Source: Telmatactis stephensoni
Taxonomy: Eukaryota > Cnidaria > Anthozoa > Actiniaria > Isophelliidae
NCBI GenBank assembly: GCA_029948255.1
Contig: JALIZF010001799.1
Location: 124,001-188,000 of the forward strand
Length of the DNA: 64,000 nucleotides
Direction: 5' to 3'
Below, piece by piece: positions 10,091 to 21,341 of the stretch. The notes below the pieces were generated by a model, which saw nothing but the letters and a program-made list of their open reading frames with translations, was not told the DNA's origin and made no database searches. How positions within the stretch are numbered: the first letter of the stretch is position 1; every line of letters starts with the position of its first letter. The position numbers and the translations under genes are program-made.

Positions 10091-10707
10091 GTTTAGGAAA
10101 GGATGTGTATCGCTCCCTGGCAGCTAAAAGAGCTAGTGCTTGATAAATATCTGACACATAATTTGCCTTGTAATGTATAGAGAATGCATAAATAGTGTGG
10201 ATTTAACTGAACTACTGAGAGTAGTCTGCGTAAAGAAAGCAAAATTTCGATTCACCAGAAATTTTAGCGATATCGTGTGGCTTTCTAAAGAGATTTTACC
10301 TCTTTGAAGAGGAGAACATTGGAATGCAACTTTATATCGTCTTGCTTCGATCGAGCGCACAACGGCGATGAAAAACTCATAAAAGGACATTGTCTTTCCT
10401 GAGAAATATCACTAAACAGTTCATGGCCTTGCTGAACACTTCCACGAATACAAAGCAGGATTCAGTGGATTCCCGGGGTATAATAAATCTGAATAACAAC
10501 GACAACTTAGCTAGAAAACAAAGACTCCAATCGCGTGGTCAGCGATCATTCCAAGCATATTTTGATGACGTCACAAATCATCGTTGATTCCACGCACGTG
10601 CCTACCAAATAATCGAGTTCAGAGCTCTATAAACATCTCGCGCATGACAAGATTAGTGTCGCTGCTCGCTTCGCTCGCAGCAACTAGACGCACACGTGCG
10701 TTCACTA

Positions 10708-11640
10708 GTGCCCCTGGAGCCCTTTTTAAGAGAGGCTCCAATGACCGGCTCCGTTCGCACTCTTCCCCGAGCCGTTTCACCCATTCCGGGAAATAGCTAA
10801 CCGTAACATAATGACCTTTTTTGAGTCGGCTAACTTAAACTAAAAAATATCTTGATTAGTCAGTTTGTCTGTCAACAGCTATTAGTTTTTCCCTTTGTCT
10901 TTCTATTATCATGCATGGGTAGATATCTCCAACATGCAAAAATATACCAGTTTATTCAACTTCTTATTTCACTATATATCTCAATTGTTTGCTGTAAAGA
11001 CTTCTACAACGGTATATTTGACACAATAACAAATCGTGTATTTTTTCGTTCATGTTTCAGATGTTTTATATATGAATAAAAGACGTTACGTGACCAAACG
11101 CGAAATACAAGGTCAATGGAATCTAGTTTCATGCCATTCCGATATTAAATTAAAATTCAGTACAAAAACCTCTCAAGATCTCTTGAATGCTTGAATGAGG
11201 AATATAATTGACTTGCTTCTATGTATGTTCGTTTAGCAACATGTAGGATGAGAAATTCGTAGTTTTCCAGCTCATAGGAAATAGTCGTTATCGGCGAGGG
11301 CCTCGGCTTTCAAGTACTCCATTTAGAGTTCGATATTTGGTCAAAGTATTGGAGATGAAGCTCAAAATAACAGCCCATTCTGAAGCTCTTATAAGTATAT
11401 AGGTATATGTCGAATTAAAAGCTCCAAATTACATTGTTCTACTGCAGAAAAAGCCTGTCTCTGAAAGCTATTTTCTTTGTAGTCGGCCATCTTGCATTCC
11501 TAAAGTTCCTGACTGGCGTTCACTTCGAGTTGCACGCGCTTAAAGGTGATGAATGAAGGGCATTGTTTTTTATGTTTTTAACCAATCAGATGTGCCTCAG
11601 GACGAACCAATCAGAAGTAGCTGAGGACGAAAACAGAAAA
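10708..11640. repeat. Further copy of the CTCGTGCCC repeat, 3' end replaced
   Basis: It starts ACTAGTGCCCCTGGAGCCC, follows the 8568 copy through CAAATCGTGTATTTTTTCG and the CAGCCCATTCTGAAGCTC segment, and lacks the GGGCACGAGT terminus. The next copy begins about 20 bp downstream. Confidence 0.65.
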
Positions 11641-12025
11641 AACTAGACGCACAAGTGCGTTCACTCGTGCCCTGGAAGCCCCCTAGGAGAGACCCCAACG
11701 ACCGGTCCCCTCCGGGCTCTATCCCCGCTCGTTTGATGCATTAAGACCTCGTAAAATTCAAGCTAAGATCTTATTCTTTAAGTTGATTTTATTTCACTTA
11801 TCATCTGAACTGTTTGTCTTAAAGGCTCTACAACCGGCTCACTAACATAGTAACAACTCATAAGACCTCTTTTTTGAATCGGCTAACTTAAACTAAAGAA
11901 TATCTGATTAGTCAATTTGTCTGTCATCAGCTATTAGTGTTTGCCTTTGTCTTTCTATTATCATGCATGAGTATATTATATATCTCCGACATGCAAACAT
12001 ATACCTGCGAATATACCAGTTTATT

Positions 12026-12210
12026 ATGTAATTTTTGAGAATCGAGGCACGAGATTAGCAGAAATTAATATTTTGCTGGCACGTGGCATTATGCGCGTGT
12101 GTATTTAGCGTGGGGTCCTTAGGGTATTAGCGTGATATATATTGAGGTGCTGGCCGTGTTGCAAGTCATCTACGGTCAGCCTCGCCGTCTTTTTGGTACG
12201 TCGTTGTTTT
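12026..12210 (+). repeat. Ngaro A1 repeat
   Basis: This stretch is repeated at 24750-24934 with about one difference. It begins ATGTAATTTTTGAGAATCGAG and carries GTGATATATATTGAGGTGC. Confidence 0.9.
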
Positions 12211-12213
12211 ACC

Positions 12214-12558
12214 ATGGATGCAGCTCAAGTCCACCAAGCTATTCAAGATAACAATACTCTTCTTCTCCAAGAAATCAGATCTTTAGTCTCTTCTTCAACC
12301 GCCGATCTCAAAAGATCGCACGAATCGTCTTCTGCGGAACAACTTGAACAGATAAAGAAGATCAAAAAAGAACCTCAACCTTCATTTAAGAGGAAGAGCA
12401 ACGAGGAGCAATTCAAATCTATCCTAGCCATTAAAGACACAGTCGAAGAAGCCCAGTCGGCCTTGGCTTCGAACAAGTTGGAAAAAACTAAAGAAGCACT
12501 AGATCAAGGTATGTCTCTTCTTAAAAGAGCGAGAGAAGTTAATTCTGCTTGCAGATAA
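12214..12558 (+). pseudogene. Ngaro-like gag, 5' part, frameshifted
   Basis: The ATG at 12214 follows the A1 repeat in a good context (ACCATGG). The product is helical, charged and Gln/Lys-rich, like DIRS/Ngaro gag proteins. The frame stops at 12558; the coding signal continues in another frame from about 12550 to the BEL insertion, which implies a one-base shift. The rest of gag, with the zinc knuckle, is at 20833-21138 beyond the BEL element. Confidence 0.65.
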
Positions 12559-12584
12559 GTCGCCATATGGCTGGAAAACCGTGC

Positions 12585-12589
12585 TCGAG
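12585..12589 (+). repeat. Target site duplication TCGAG (left) of BEL/Pao insertion
   Basis: TCGAG precedes the left LTR and recurs at 20828-20832 immediately after the right LTR. Confidence 0.9.
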
Positions 12590-13087
12590 TGTTACGTAAT
12601 CGATACGAATCGCATATGAATGATTAATAGTGACCGCATGGTCGTAATTCGACCTCTTTTAATCTAACAAGCCTTCGTTGATACTCGTACGCAAGAATCA
12701 TCGCCTTAAATGTGCTCAAATACTGGAAAGGAGGTATGATTATAGGAATCTAGGAAGTAACGTTGATTGTTTGTAATAATAAGTATAGTTTGCATTGATT
12801 TCTATGTAATTTGGTATACAATAGTACCTTTAGATAGCATAATATGTTTGTGTATTCAAGTCATACAAATGCCATGTGATCACAGATAATATTATATTGT
12901 TTATGTTAAAGAAGAATCAGAAGATATGCAAGAATATACGAAGAATTATTTAGTTCATTCTAGTAATTAGTTAAACTCCATTTCTTTAGATTTACGTCAT
13001 TCAATAAAAGGAAACAAAACGATGAATGTCAGTGTCTATTAATACTGCGAAGCGGCCAACCCGAGGGTACCCCCCTCAGCCGTGACA
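12590..13087 (+). repeat. BEL/Pao left LTR
   Basis: This LTR starts TGTTACGTAATCGATACG and ends CAGCCGTGACA. It contains AATAAA near 13002. It is identical to 20330-20827. Confidence 0.95.
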
Positions 13088-13100
13088 GTAAATCTCCTGC

Positions 13101-16100
13101 GTGACACATGCGATGATGGACAAAAACCCTCCGCACGCGGATAAGCCATCAGACCCACAAAACAATGATCACGATATCGAAAATGGTGATATAAATGCCG
13201 TAGAATCAGACAGTGATGTAAGGAAAAGAACCTTAACAGAAAAGGGGAGGGAATATAACGCATCCCTGGCGCTTGCAGCTAGAAAAACAGCTTATAAGCA
13301 ATGGAGAAAGCAAATGAAACGTCTTTCATCATTAATTGCTGACAGTGAGGATGTCACGTTGTTACGTACCGAAAGAAATCAGTTAGAAGCGAACTTTGAT
13401 GAACTAACAGCGCGACATGAACGATATGAAGAATTTCTAGTCAATGATGAGGAACAGAAGCGCGCGGAAGAAGATTATGATTTCTGGGACCGAGATAACA
13501 CCGAGCTGTTCACTGTTGCTAATAATAGGATCGTTGATTTAACCGCGATAAATAACGACGCACAATCAATACGCTCGACATCTACATCTCGCTCGCTACG
13601 CTCATACCGCTCTGTTAATGCTAGAAGAAACGCTAACGAAACAACGGCAAAAGGATCAAACGGATTAAAGGCTAACGAAACAATCGCAAATGAATCAAAC
13701 GGATTAAACGCTAACGAATCAACCCCAAACGGATCAAATGCAAACGGATCAACCCCAAACGGATCAAACGCAAACGGATCAACCCCAAACGGATCAAATG
13801 CAAACGAAGCAATCGTAAACGGATCAAAGCAATCATGTACCAGGGAATCAGATCAGGACGGGTTAACCGTAAAGAACGAAAGCGAGAATGTCGACGTAAC
13901 GAAAACCGAAAACGAAGTTAACGAAACCCCCTCCAGAAAGCAGATAGAAATCGAACGGCTAAATCTGATGAGAAAACTAGAGAAAGCAGAAACGGAGCTT
14001 AACGCTCTAAGAATCGCCAGAAAACAACTTGATTCGACGTACTCAAATAGTTCATATGGTAAGGAAGACCTCCTAGACGACTATCTCGAGACGCAGTTGA
14101 AGTCAGTTTCGTCAAGTGTTGATAGTGAAGTACCCAAGATAAAGAAAGAAACCGATTCTAACGACGATAAGGAAACGCCACTACAAGTGCCGAGTACAGA
14201 GAAAGAACATCCCTCTAGAGACAACGAAGCAATCTCGCGATTAGCTGATTTGATCACTCAAGGACAACAAAGAGACCATTTGCCAAGACCCGAACCTGAA
14301 ATCTTTGAGGGAAATCTTCTGCGTTTTCCTCTTTGGATTAAATCCTTTGAAACGCTCATTGAAAGCCGAACTACGATACCATCAGAGAGACTCTACTACT
14401 TAGGAAGGTACACGAAGGGTGAAGCACGCGAGGTCGTAGAAGGCATACTACCGCTGACCACTGAAGATGCATATCAGAAGGCAAAGGCTTTACTACGCGA
14501 GAGGTTCGGAAACCCTTTCCTAATATCGGATGCCTACAGGAAGAAGATCATTGACTGGCCGAAGATACACGCTAACGACGGCCCAGGATTAAGAAAGTTC
14601 GCCGACTTCTTAGAAACATGCAGAGCAGCAACGTCCGAAATAAAGTACTTAAAGGTCTTGGATGATCCTGACGAGAATCAAAAAATGCTGCAGAAATTAC
14701 CAAGCTACGTCGTCCCAAGGTGGAGTCGTATCGTCGATAAATGGATAAGAGGAGAGAGCAATAAAGAAGGAGAGTACGCCTATCCGCCCTTTGCTGAGTT
14801 TTGCGAATTTCTCAAAACGGAAGCCAGAATAGCATGTAACCCAATTACCTCTCTTCGTGCCCTCAAGCCCAAGGAGGACGAGAAGAAACCGCTCTCGACC
14901 GTGAAGTCCTACAACTACAGAAAGGAAGCACACTGCAACACTTTCGCAACTTCAGTAAAGAGTTCAACGGCCAGCCCTCCTGTGAAACAAACATCCAGCG
15001 AAACCAAGAAAGACGTATGCCTCATGTGCAATGGCGCGCACCTTATCGACAGCTGTAAAGAGTTCTTGAAACTGCAACTCCAGCAACGAAAGGAACATGC
15101 GCGCTCAAAAGGTCTATGTTGGGGATGTCTACGACAAGGTCACAAGAGTCGTCAGTGCACATCCAAGAAAACGTGTGATGTCTGCAAGAAGCCTCACCCC
15201 ACATGCCTACACGACTACAACCATAAATCAGCCACAAGTTCACAGCTGGTACAGCCCGAAGGTAACTTCGTATCGAATCGCATTGACTTTCACCAAACTG
15301 AGGGTCATGGCGTTGCATCATTACACAGCCTGATCGTTCCCGTCTGGCTTGGCCATACTGATAACCCAGCCAATCAAGAGATGGTCTACGCTCTGTTAGA
15401 CGAACAGTCTGATGCATGCTTCGTGAGCGAAACTGTACTCGATAAGGTTGGTGTTGACGGGTCCGAGGTGCATATAGAACTGTCAACCGTGCTTGGCCGA
15501 GAAACAATCCAAAGTAGAAAGGTCAACGGACTTACCGTCAGGGGAGTGAGGGAAAATACTCAAATCCAACTTCCAAGAGCTTATACAAGAAATAAGGTTC
15601 CTGCGAAGCGAAGCATGATTCCAAGGCCAGAAACTGCCTTAAAATGGCCTCACCTCCATTGCTTAGCTAACGACTTGATGCCCTATAGAGACGACGTAGA
15701 AATAGGTCTTCTTATAGGACTTAACTGCCTGAACGCCATCAAGCCTCTAGAAATCATTTCAGGAACAAACGAAGAACCATACGCAAAGCGAACTGCTCTC
15801 GGATGGGGGATAATTGGACCAGTAGATGTAAAGAAACCAAACAGCGGTAGAGCACAAGTGAATCATACGATTGTCAAAGAAGCCACACCGACGCAAGGCA
15901 AAGCTGTATGTCACTTTGCTTTCCGAACCCAAACGAAAGAAATTTATACAGCCAAGCAGGTCAGCAAAATGTTCGAGAGAGACTTTCAAGAAAAGGAAAC
16001 GTCTGAGAGGTCCTATTCAATTGAAGATCGTCAATTCTTAGAGATAATGAAGAATGGGATACGACAGCGAGCTGATGGGCACTACGAAATGCCATTGCCG

Positions 16101-19100
16101 TTTAGAAACGACAACATCAAGTTCGAGAACAACATGGAAATGGCTCTACGAAGGCTGGCCGGTCTAAAGAAGAGGTTCGATCGTGATGAAAGATACAGAA
16201 AAGACTACATAGCCTTCATGCAAGACATCATAGACGCAGGACACGCTGAACGCATCGAAGGAGACAAGTTGTCCGTGGACAGTGATAGACAGTGGTACAT
16301 CCCTCACCACGGGGTGTACCATCCCAAGAAACCAGGGAAAATTCGTGTAGTCTTTGACTGTAGCGCGACTTGTCGAGGACAGTCTTTAAACAAGGAACTG
16401 TTACAGGGCCCAGACCTGACTAACAGCCTTGTTGGTGTACTGTGCCGTTTCAGAGTGGATCACATCGCGTTTATGTGCGACATTGAAAAAATGTTTCACC
16501 AGGTCAAGGTACGAGAGGACTGTCGCGACTTCCTCAGATTCCTCTGGTGGGACAACTCTAACCTCGAAGGTGAGCCAAAGATCTTCAGAATGACGGTGCA
16601 CCTTTTTGGTGCAGTCTCTTCACCAGGGTGTGCCAATTACACCCTTAAGAAAGCTGCTGAAGATCATGGCAAAGAATGTAGTCCAGCCGCTGCCGAGTTC
16701 ATCAAAGAAGATTTTTATGTTGATGACGGTTTAAAGTCCGTACCCACGACCACGAACGCTATCGAACTCATCAGCAACGCAAGAGAGCTATGTTCGAAGG
16801 GAGGCTTTCACCTTCACAAATTCATCTCCAATTCAGATGAAGTGCTTGCAACATTGCCACAAGAAGAAAGAGCAGGCGGGGTAAGGAGCCTTGACATGGA
16901 CAACGAAACCATGCCTATCGAAAGAGCTCTCGGAGTACAATGGTCAGTTGAGTCAGATACCTTCCAATTCAGAATAACACTGAAAGACCGACCCTTCACA
17001 AGACGGGGAATTCTGGCTACAGTCAGTTCAGTCTTCGACCCCCTTGGCCTGGTAGCACCAGTAATCCTACTCGGTAAGAGGATCCTACAACAGCTATGCC
17101 AGGATGGCGTCGATTGGGACGAAAGAGTACCAGATCACCTCAGACCGAAGTGGGAAAAATGGAGGACGGATTTACCTAAATTATCCAAGCTTAAGGTAAA
17201 ACGATGCTATAAGCCTGAAGCCTTTGCTACTTTAAAGTCTGCAGAGATGCACCATTTTTCCGACGCAAGCAATGACGGATATGGCCAGTGTTCCTATCTG
17301 AAGTTGACTGACGTCAATGGCCAAGTACACTGCTCCCTAGCTATGGCGAAGTCACGTGTTGCACCATTGAAACCCATTACAATCCCAAGACTTGAGCTCT
17401 CAGCAGCACTCGTGTCTGTAAGGATCAGCCAAATGCTACAGAAAGAGCTCAGCAAGCTCAAATTAACTGATGTGTTTTGGACCGACAGCATGATTGTGCT
17501 TGGCTACCTTAACAACGAAGCCCGAAGGTTTCACACCTTTGTGAGCAACCGCGTACAGCAGATAAGAGATAGCTCAAAGCCAGAACAGTGGCACTACGTT
17601 GACACCAAGAGTAATCCCGCGGACCACGCATCTCGTGGGCTCGCTGCTACAGATATAGCTGAATGCGACATATGGTGGAATGGACCAGAGTTTCTGTGGA
17701 GCCCCAGTATAACACCCCCAAAACTACCAAGTGTTCCCGGTGTGTCTGCTGAAGATCCAGAAGTCAAGAAACTGTCCTGTTTTGCTTCAACGGTAAAGGA
17801 CCATCCTTCTATCCTCGATCGACTGGAGTACTTCTCAAGCTGGTACAATGCTAAGAGAGCCGTAGCACTCTGTCTTCGTCTACAAGAAAGGTTTAAGTGT
17901 AAAGGCACCAAGCAAGTGATGGCAGAAAGTAAAGGAACAACTCGATCAACATCAAAACCAGTTTCTGCGACGGCTCCTAGGGAGACGTACAAACCAGTGG
18001 ATGTCGATCAACTGCAGCACGCCGAAAAGGTCATCATCAAGGAGCTGCAAAGAGAATGTTTCCAGGAAGAAATACAAGCACTAAGATCCATGGGTGTACA
18101 AGGTAAAGCAGCAGAAAGATCTACATCTATACAGCGCAAACAAGCATTGAAGAAAGAAAGTTTCCTCCATCGCCTGGATCCTTTTCTCGACGAAGATGGG
18201 CTGCTCAGAGTTGGTGGGCGACTCAAGTTAGCTGATATGCCCTACAACGAACGGCATCCCATACTGGTCCCACGGAAAAGTCACATCACAAACTTGATAC
18301 TCTGCCACTTCCATGAGAAGGTGCACCACCAAGGCAGAGGAATCACACAGAATGAAATTAGAGCATCAGGCTTTTGGATCATTGGTGGTTCATCTGCAAT
18401 ATCACACCATATCTCTAGATGCGTCAAGTGTCGGAAGCTGCGCGGTACTACCTGCTCCCAGAAGATGGCAGACTTACCAAAAGACAGAGTGGAGGCTGGT
18501 CCACCATTCACCTATGCAGCAGTCGATTGCTTTGGCCCCTTTATGATAAAGCAAGGACGCCGAGAATTGAAAAGGTATGGTGCGATTTTCACATGCATGG
18601 CCTCACGCGCCATACACATTGAAGTCCTCCATACCATGGAGACTGACTCCTTCATCAATGCGTACAGAAGATTTGTTGGACGACGTGGCCCCGTCAGACA
18701 GTTGCGATCGGACCAAGGAACCAACTTTGTGGGCGCTAAGAACGAGCTTCAGAAGGCACTCGCCGAGCTAGATCACAAGAAAATCACCGACGCACTGTCA
18801 AAGGAAAACTGTGACTGGGTGGTGTTCAAGATGAATGTCCCACACGCAAGCCACATGGGCGGCGTGTGGGAACGCCAAATCAGGTCTGCAAGAAACGTGC
18901 TGAACGAACTGCTCAGTTGCCAAGGCACGCAGCTGGACGACGAGTCGTTACAAACCCTCATGGTCGAAGCGGAATCTATCGTTAATTGCAGACCACTTAC
19001 AACAGAGAGCGCGAGCTCCACAACACCACTATCGCCCAACCAAATCATTACAATGAAGAGCAAGGTTGTTCTACCACCTCCTGGTACCTTTCAGCGTCCA

Positions 19101-19592
19101 GACCTGTATTCAAGAAAGCGCTGGCGGAGAGTTCAATATTTGGCCAACGAGTTTTGGCTCAAGTGGAGGAAATCCTTCCTCCAATCTCTTCAGCAAAGAC
19201 CTCGACAATGGGCATCAGCACAACCAAACATAGAGCCTAACGACATCGTCATAGTGAAGGAAGAGGGACTACCCAGGAACAAGTGGAGGTTAGCCCGTGT
19301 GGTACGCATTTACCCAAGTGACGACGGAAAGGTTCGATCTGTTCAAATTGCAGTGGCGGATTCATCAGCAGACATCAAAGGAAAAAGATCAAAGCCCCTC
19401 ACTCTGTTTGACAGACCCATCCACAAGCTTGTGCTGCTCTACACTGCCGCTGAGCAAAAGAAGGACCGGGGATTCCCCCTCCTCAAGTATGTTAAGGCCT
19501 GGGTTGAAGGCCAATTACGGCTAAAATCGATTTATTTTTCTTCTGACTTCGTTTTTTGCCCAGTCCTCACCAAAATTTGCATGGATGCATAA
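13101..19592 (+). CDS. BEL/Pao gag-pol polyprotein, C-terminus altered by MITE
   Basis: A 2,163-codon frame. The gag part has a coiled-coil-like charged region, an Asn/Gly/Ser tandem repeat (about residues 185-245), a capsid-like region, and a zinc knuckle CX2CX4HX4C at about 672. A retropepsin-like region at about 763 reads LLDEQSD rather than DSG/DTG, a variant I cannot judge for activity. RT carries YVDD at about 1205, followed by RNase H. Integrase has an HHCC zinc domain from about 1736, then the DDE acids at about 1806 (VDCFGPF), 1869 (RSDQG) and 1922 (GGVWE). A C-terminal DUF5641-like domain follows. After about residue 2129 the frame enters the MITE at 19490, so the last 34 residues are MITE-derived. 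Confidence 0.93.
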   Translation: MTHAMMDKNPPHADKPSDPQNNDHDIENGDINAVESDSDVRKRTLTEKGREYNASLALAARKTAYKQWRKQMKRLSSLIADSEDVTLLRTERNQLEANFDELTARHERYEEFLVNDEEQKRAEEDYDFWDRDNTELFTVANNRIVDLTAINNDAQSIRSTSTSRSLRSYRSVNARRNANETTAKGSNGLKANETIANESNGLNANESTPNGSNANGSTPNGSNANGSTPNGSNANEAIVNGSKQSCTRESDQDGLTVKNESENVDVTKTENEVNETPSRKQIEIERLNLMRKLEKAETELNALRIARKQLDSTYSNSSYGKEDLLDDYLETQLKSVSSSVDSEVPKIKKETDSNDDKETPLQVPSTEKEHPSRDNEAISRLADLITQGQQRDHLPRPEPEIFEGNLLRFPLWIKSFETLIESRTTIPSERLYYLGRYTKGEAREVVEGILPLTTEDAYQKAKALLRERFGNPFLISDAYRKKIIDWPKIHANDGPGLRKFADFLETCRAATSEIKYLKVLDDPDENQKMLQKLPSYVVPRWSRIVDKWIRGESNKEGEYAYPPFAEFCEFLKTEARIACNPITSLRALKPKEDEKKPLSTVKSYNYRKEAHCNTFATSVKSSTASPPVKQTSSETKKDVCLMCNGAHLIDSCKEFLKLQLQQRKEHARSKGLCWGCLRQGHKSRQCTSKKTCDVCKKPHPTCLHDYNHKSATSSQLVQPEGNFVSNRIDFHQTEGHGVASLHSLIVPVWLGHTDNPANQEMVYALLDEQSDACFVSETVLDKVGVDGSEVHIELSTVLGRETIQSRKVNGLTVRGVRENTQIQLPRAYTRNKVPAKRSMIPRPETALKWPHLHCLANDLMPYRDDVEIGLLIGLNCLNAIKPLEIISGTNEEPYAKRTALGWGIIGPVDVKKPNSGRAQVNHTIVKEATPTQGKAVCHFAFRTQTKEIYTAKQVSKMFERDFQEKETSERSYSIEDRQFLEIMKNGIRQRADGHYEMPLPFRNDNIKFENNMEMALRRLAGLKKRFDRDERYRKDYIAFMQDIIDAGHAERIEGDKLSVDSDRQWYIPHHGVYHPKKPGKIRVVFDCSATCRGQSLNKELLQGPDLTNSLVGVLCRFRVDHIAFMCDIEKMFHQVKVREDCRDFLRFLWWDNSNLEGEPKIFRMTVHLFGAVSSPGCANYTLKKAAEDHGKECSPAAAEFIKEDFYVDDGLKSVPTTTNAIELISNARELCSKGGFHLHKFISNSDEVLATLPQEERAGGVRSLDMDNETMPIERALGVQWSVESDTFQFRITLKDRPFTRRGILATVSSVFDPLGLVAPVILLGKRILQQLCQDGVDWDERVPDHLRPKWEKWRTDLPKLSKLKVKRCYKPEAFATLKSAEMHHFSDASNDGYGQCSYLKLTDVNGQVHCSLAMAKSRVAPLKPITIPRLELSAALVSVRISQMLQKELSKLKLTDVFWTDSMIVLGYLNNEARRFHTFVSNRVQQIRDSSKPEQWHYVDTKSNPADHASRGLAATDIAECDIWWNGPEFLWSPSITPPKLPSVPGVSAEDPEVKKLSCFASTVKDHPSILDRLEYFSSWYNAKRAVALCLRLQERFKCKGTKQVMAESKGTTRSTSKPVSATAPRETYKPVDVDQLQHAEKVIIKELQRECFQEEIQALRSMGVQGKAAERSTSIQRKQALKKESFLHRLDPFLDEDGLLRVGGRLKLADMPYNERHPILVPRKSHITNLILCHFHEKVHHQGRGITQNEIRASGFWIIGGSSAISHHISRCVKCRKLRGTTCSQKMADLPKDRVEAGPPFTYAAVDCFGPFMIKQGRRELKRYGAIFTCMASRAIHIEVLHTMETDSFINAYRRFVGRRGPVRQLRSDQGTNFVGAKNELQKALAELDHKKITDALSKENCDWVVFKMNVPHASHMGGVWERQIRSARNVLNELLSCQGTQLDDESLQTLMVEAESIVNCRPLTTESASSTTPLSPNQIITMKSKVVLPPPGTFQRPDLYSRKRWRRVQYLANEFWLKWRKSFLQSLQQRPRQWASAQPNIEPNDIVIVKEEGLPRNKWRLARVVRIYPSDDGKVRSVQIAVADSSADIKGKRSKPLTLFDRPIHKLVLLYTAAEQKKDRGFPLLKYVKAWVEGQLRLKSIYFSSDFVFCPVLTKICMDA

Positions 19593-20159
19593 CTTCATGA
19601 CCTTAACATTTTAGGATGAAAAGTTTGGGGATTTGGTGGTCACGTGACCCTGAAAATCACTTCGATACACCCTCAAAACGTGAACTAAAATGGGGTGATG
19701 GCTATCACCTGTACTTGAAATGTTGTAGCATTTTTTAACTTCTCCCTCTAAGAGGTATATGAATCTGCCTTAACACCTGAACCACCATTGCTCATTTAGG
19801 ATATATTATGCAAAATAGGTCACGTGACCTGCTTGTTCAATCAAACATTTTCAAATACCTCCTAAATGAGCAATGGTGGTTCAGGTGTTAAGGCAGATTC
19901 ATATACCTCTTAGAGGGAGAACTGAAAATATACCACAATGTTTCAAGTACAGATGATAACCATCACCCCATTTTAATTCAAAATCAAGGTGAGGTTCAAA
20001 GTCACGTGACCACCAAATCCCCAAACTTTTCACCCTAAAATCTTAAGGTCGTGAAGTTACATGCCCATGCCAATTTTTGTACGTTTTAAAACGTAAACGA
20101 CATCAGAACAAAAATAAATTGATTTTAGACCCCCCACAAAGAATTCCCAGGCCTTAACA
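19490..20159. mobile_element. 670 bp palindromic MITE inserted in the BEL element
   Basis: The ends TGTTAAGGCCTGGG and CCCAGGCCTTAACA are inverted, and TA flanks both sides (19488-19489, 20160-20161). Long arms pair across a centre near 19,825, including GGTCACGTGAC, CACCACCATT-type and CTCTAAGAGGTATATGAATC blocks. It disrupts the last codons of the BEL polyprotein and is therefore the youngest insertion in this stack. Confidence 0.85.
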
Positions 20160-20329
20160 TACTTGAGTCGAGGAGCCACATATCCTTGAACATTGAACAA
20201 TAAACACTGAACAGTTGTTACAGTTTAGATATACTAGTTTATATTAATGATTAAGAAAACTTTGATTAGCTCTGATTTAATTAAGTAAGTTTAGTAAATT
20301 GTCATTGGAATTACAATTTAGGGGAGCCA

Positions 20330-20827
20330 TGTTACGTAATCGATACGAATCGCATATGAATGATTAATAGTGACCGCATGGTCGTAATTCGACCTCTTTT
20401 AATCTAACAAGCCTTCGTTGATACTCGTACGCAAGAATCATCGCCTTAAATGTGCTCAAATACTGGAAAGGAGGTATGATTATAGGAATCTAGGAAGTAA
20501 CGTTGATTGTTTGTAATAATAAGTATAGTTTGCATTGATTTCTATGTAATTTGGTATACAATAGTACCTTTAGATAGCATAATATGTTTGTGTATTCAAG
20601 TCATACAAATGCCATGTGATCACAGATAATATTATATTGTTTATGTTAAAGAAGAATCAGAAGATATGCAAGAATATACGAAGAATTATTTAGTTCATTC
20701 TAGTAATTAGTTAAACTCCATTTCTTTAGATTTACGTCATTCAATAAAAGGAAACAAAACGATGAATGTCAGTGTCTATTAATACTGCGAAGCGGCCAAC
20801 CCGAGGGTACCCCCCTCAGCCGTGACA
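20330..20827 (+). repeat. BEL/Pao right LTR
   Basis: This LTR is identical to 12590-13087, and TCGAG follows at 20828-20832. Confidence 0.95.
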
Positions 20828-20832
20828 TCGAG

Positions 20833-21138
20833 TATAAGCACCATGACCTTGCAGATGATGAGGAAGACGAGAAAAAGATCTATCGCGCGGAATCCAGAGC
20901 AGCTAGAAGCCTTAAACGTTTAAATCCCACTAGATCTCAGCGTCGTCCCATTGTCTCTACTTCACAACCTCAGCCCTTGATGTCTTCAGCTCCATCTTCT
21001 TCCCAAAGGCCATTCCTCAATCAATCCCAGAGATATCCTGGTCTGTGTTTTGTATGCGGGAAGCCAGGTCACTGGCGCGCTGCCTGCCCATCCCTTTCTT
21101 CTGGATCTTCAGTTCAGAATCAATCTCAGCAAAAGTGA
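20833..21138 (+). pseudogene. Ngaro-like gag, 3' part with CCHC zinc knuckle
   Basis: The frame continues the gag signal that the BEL insertion interrupts and ends with TGA at 21136. It carries CFVCGKPGHWRAAC, a CX2CX4HX4C zinc knuckle, near 21048-21090. Flanking residues are Ser/Gln/Pro-rich, as in retroelement gag C-termini. Confidence 0.75.
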
Positions 21139-21341
21139 CTAGCTTCAACTTCTGATCAAGGTGTAGTCCATTTTTTGTTTTATGTTTCTTGTTATCTTTA
21201 GAATATTTATTTACACAGTAGTGCGTAACGCTTTTATTGCTTTTGTTTTCCTATTGTACTCTCCCTTGTTTTATGTTTTCCATAGTTATGATGCTAATTT
21301 CCAAATCGTTTTCAATGTTTTTGTTTTAATTCTCCCTAGAT

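Larger units (their letters stand above)
12590..20827 (+). mobile_element. BEL/Pao LTR retrotransposon, nearly intact
   Basis: The element is 8.24 kb, bounded by 498 bp LTRs with TG...CA ends that show no difference on a full read-through. It is flanked by TCGAG on both sides. It carries one long gag-pol frame (13101-19592) and a purine-rich tract (about 20319-20326) before the right LTR. It lies inside the gag gene of the Ngaro-like element. Identical LTRs mean a recent insertion. A palindromic MITE at 19490-20159 cuts the 3' end of its ORF. Confidence 0.95.
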
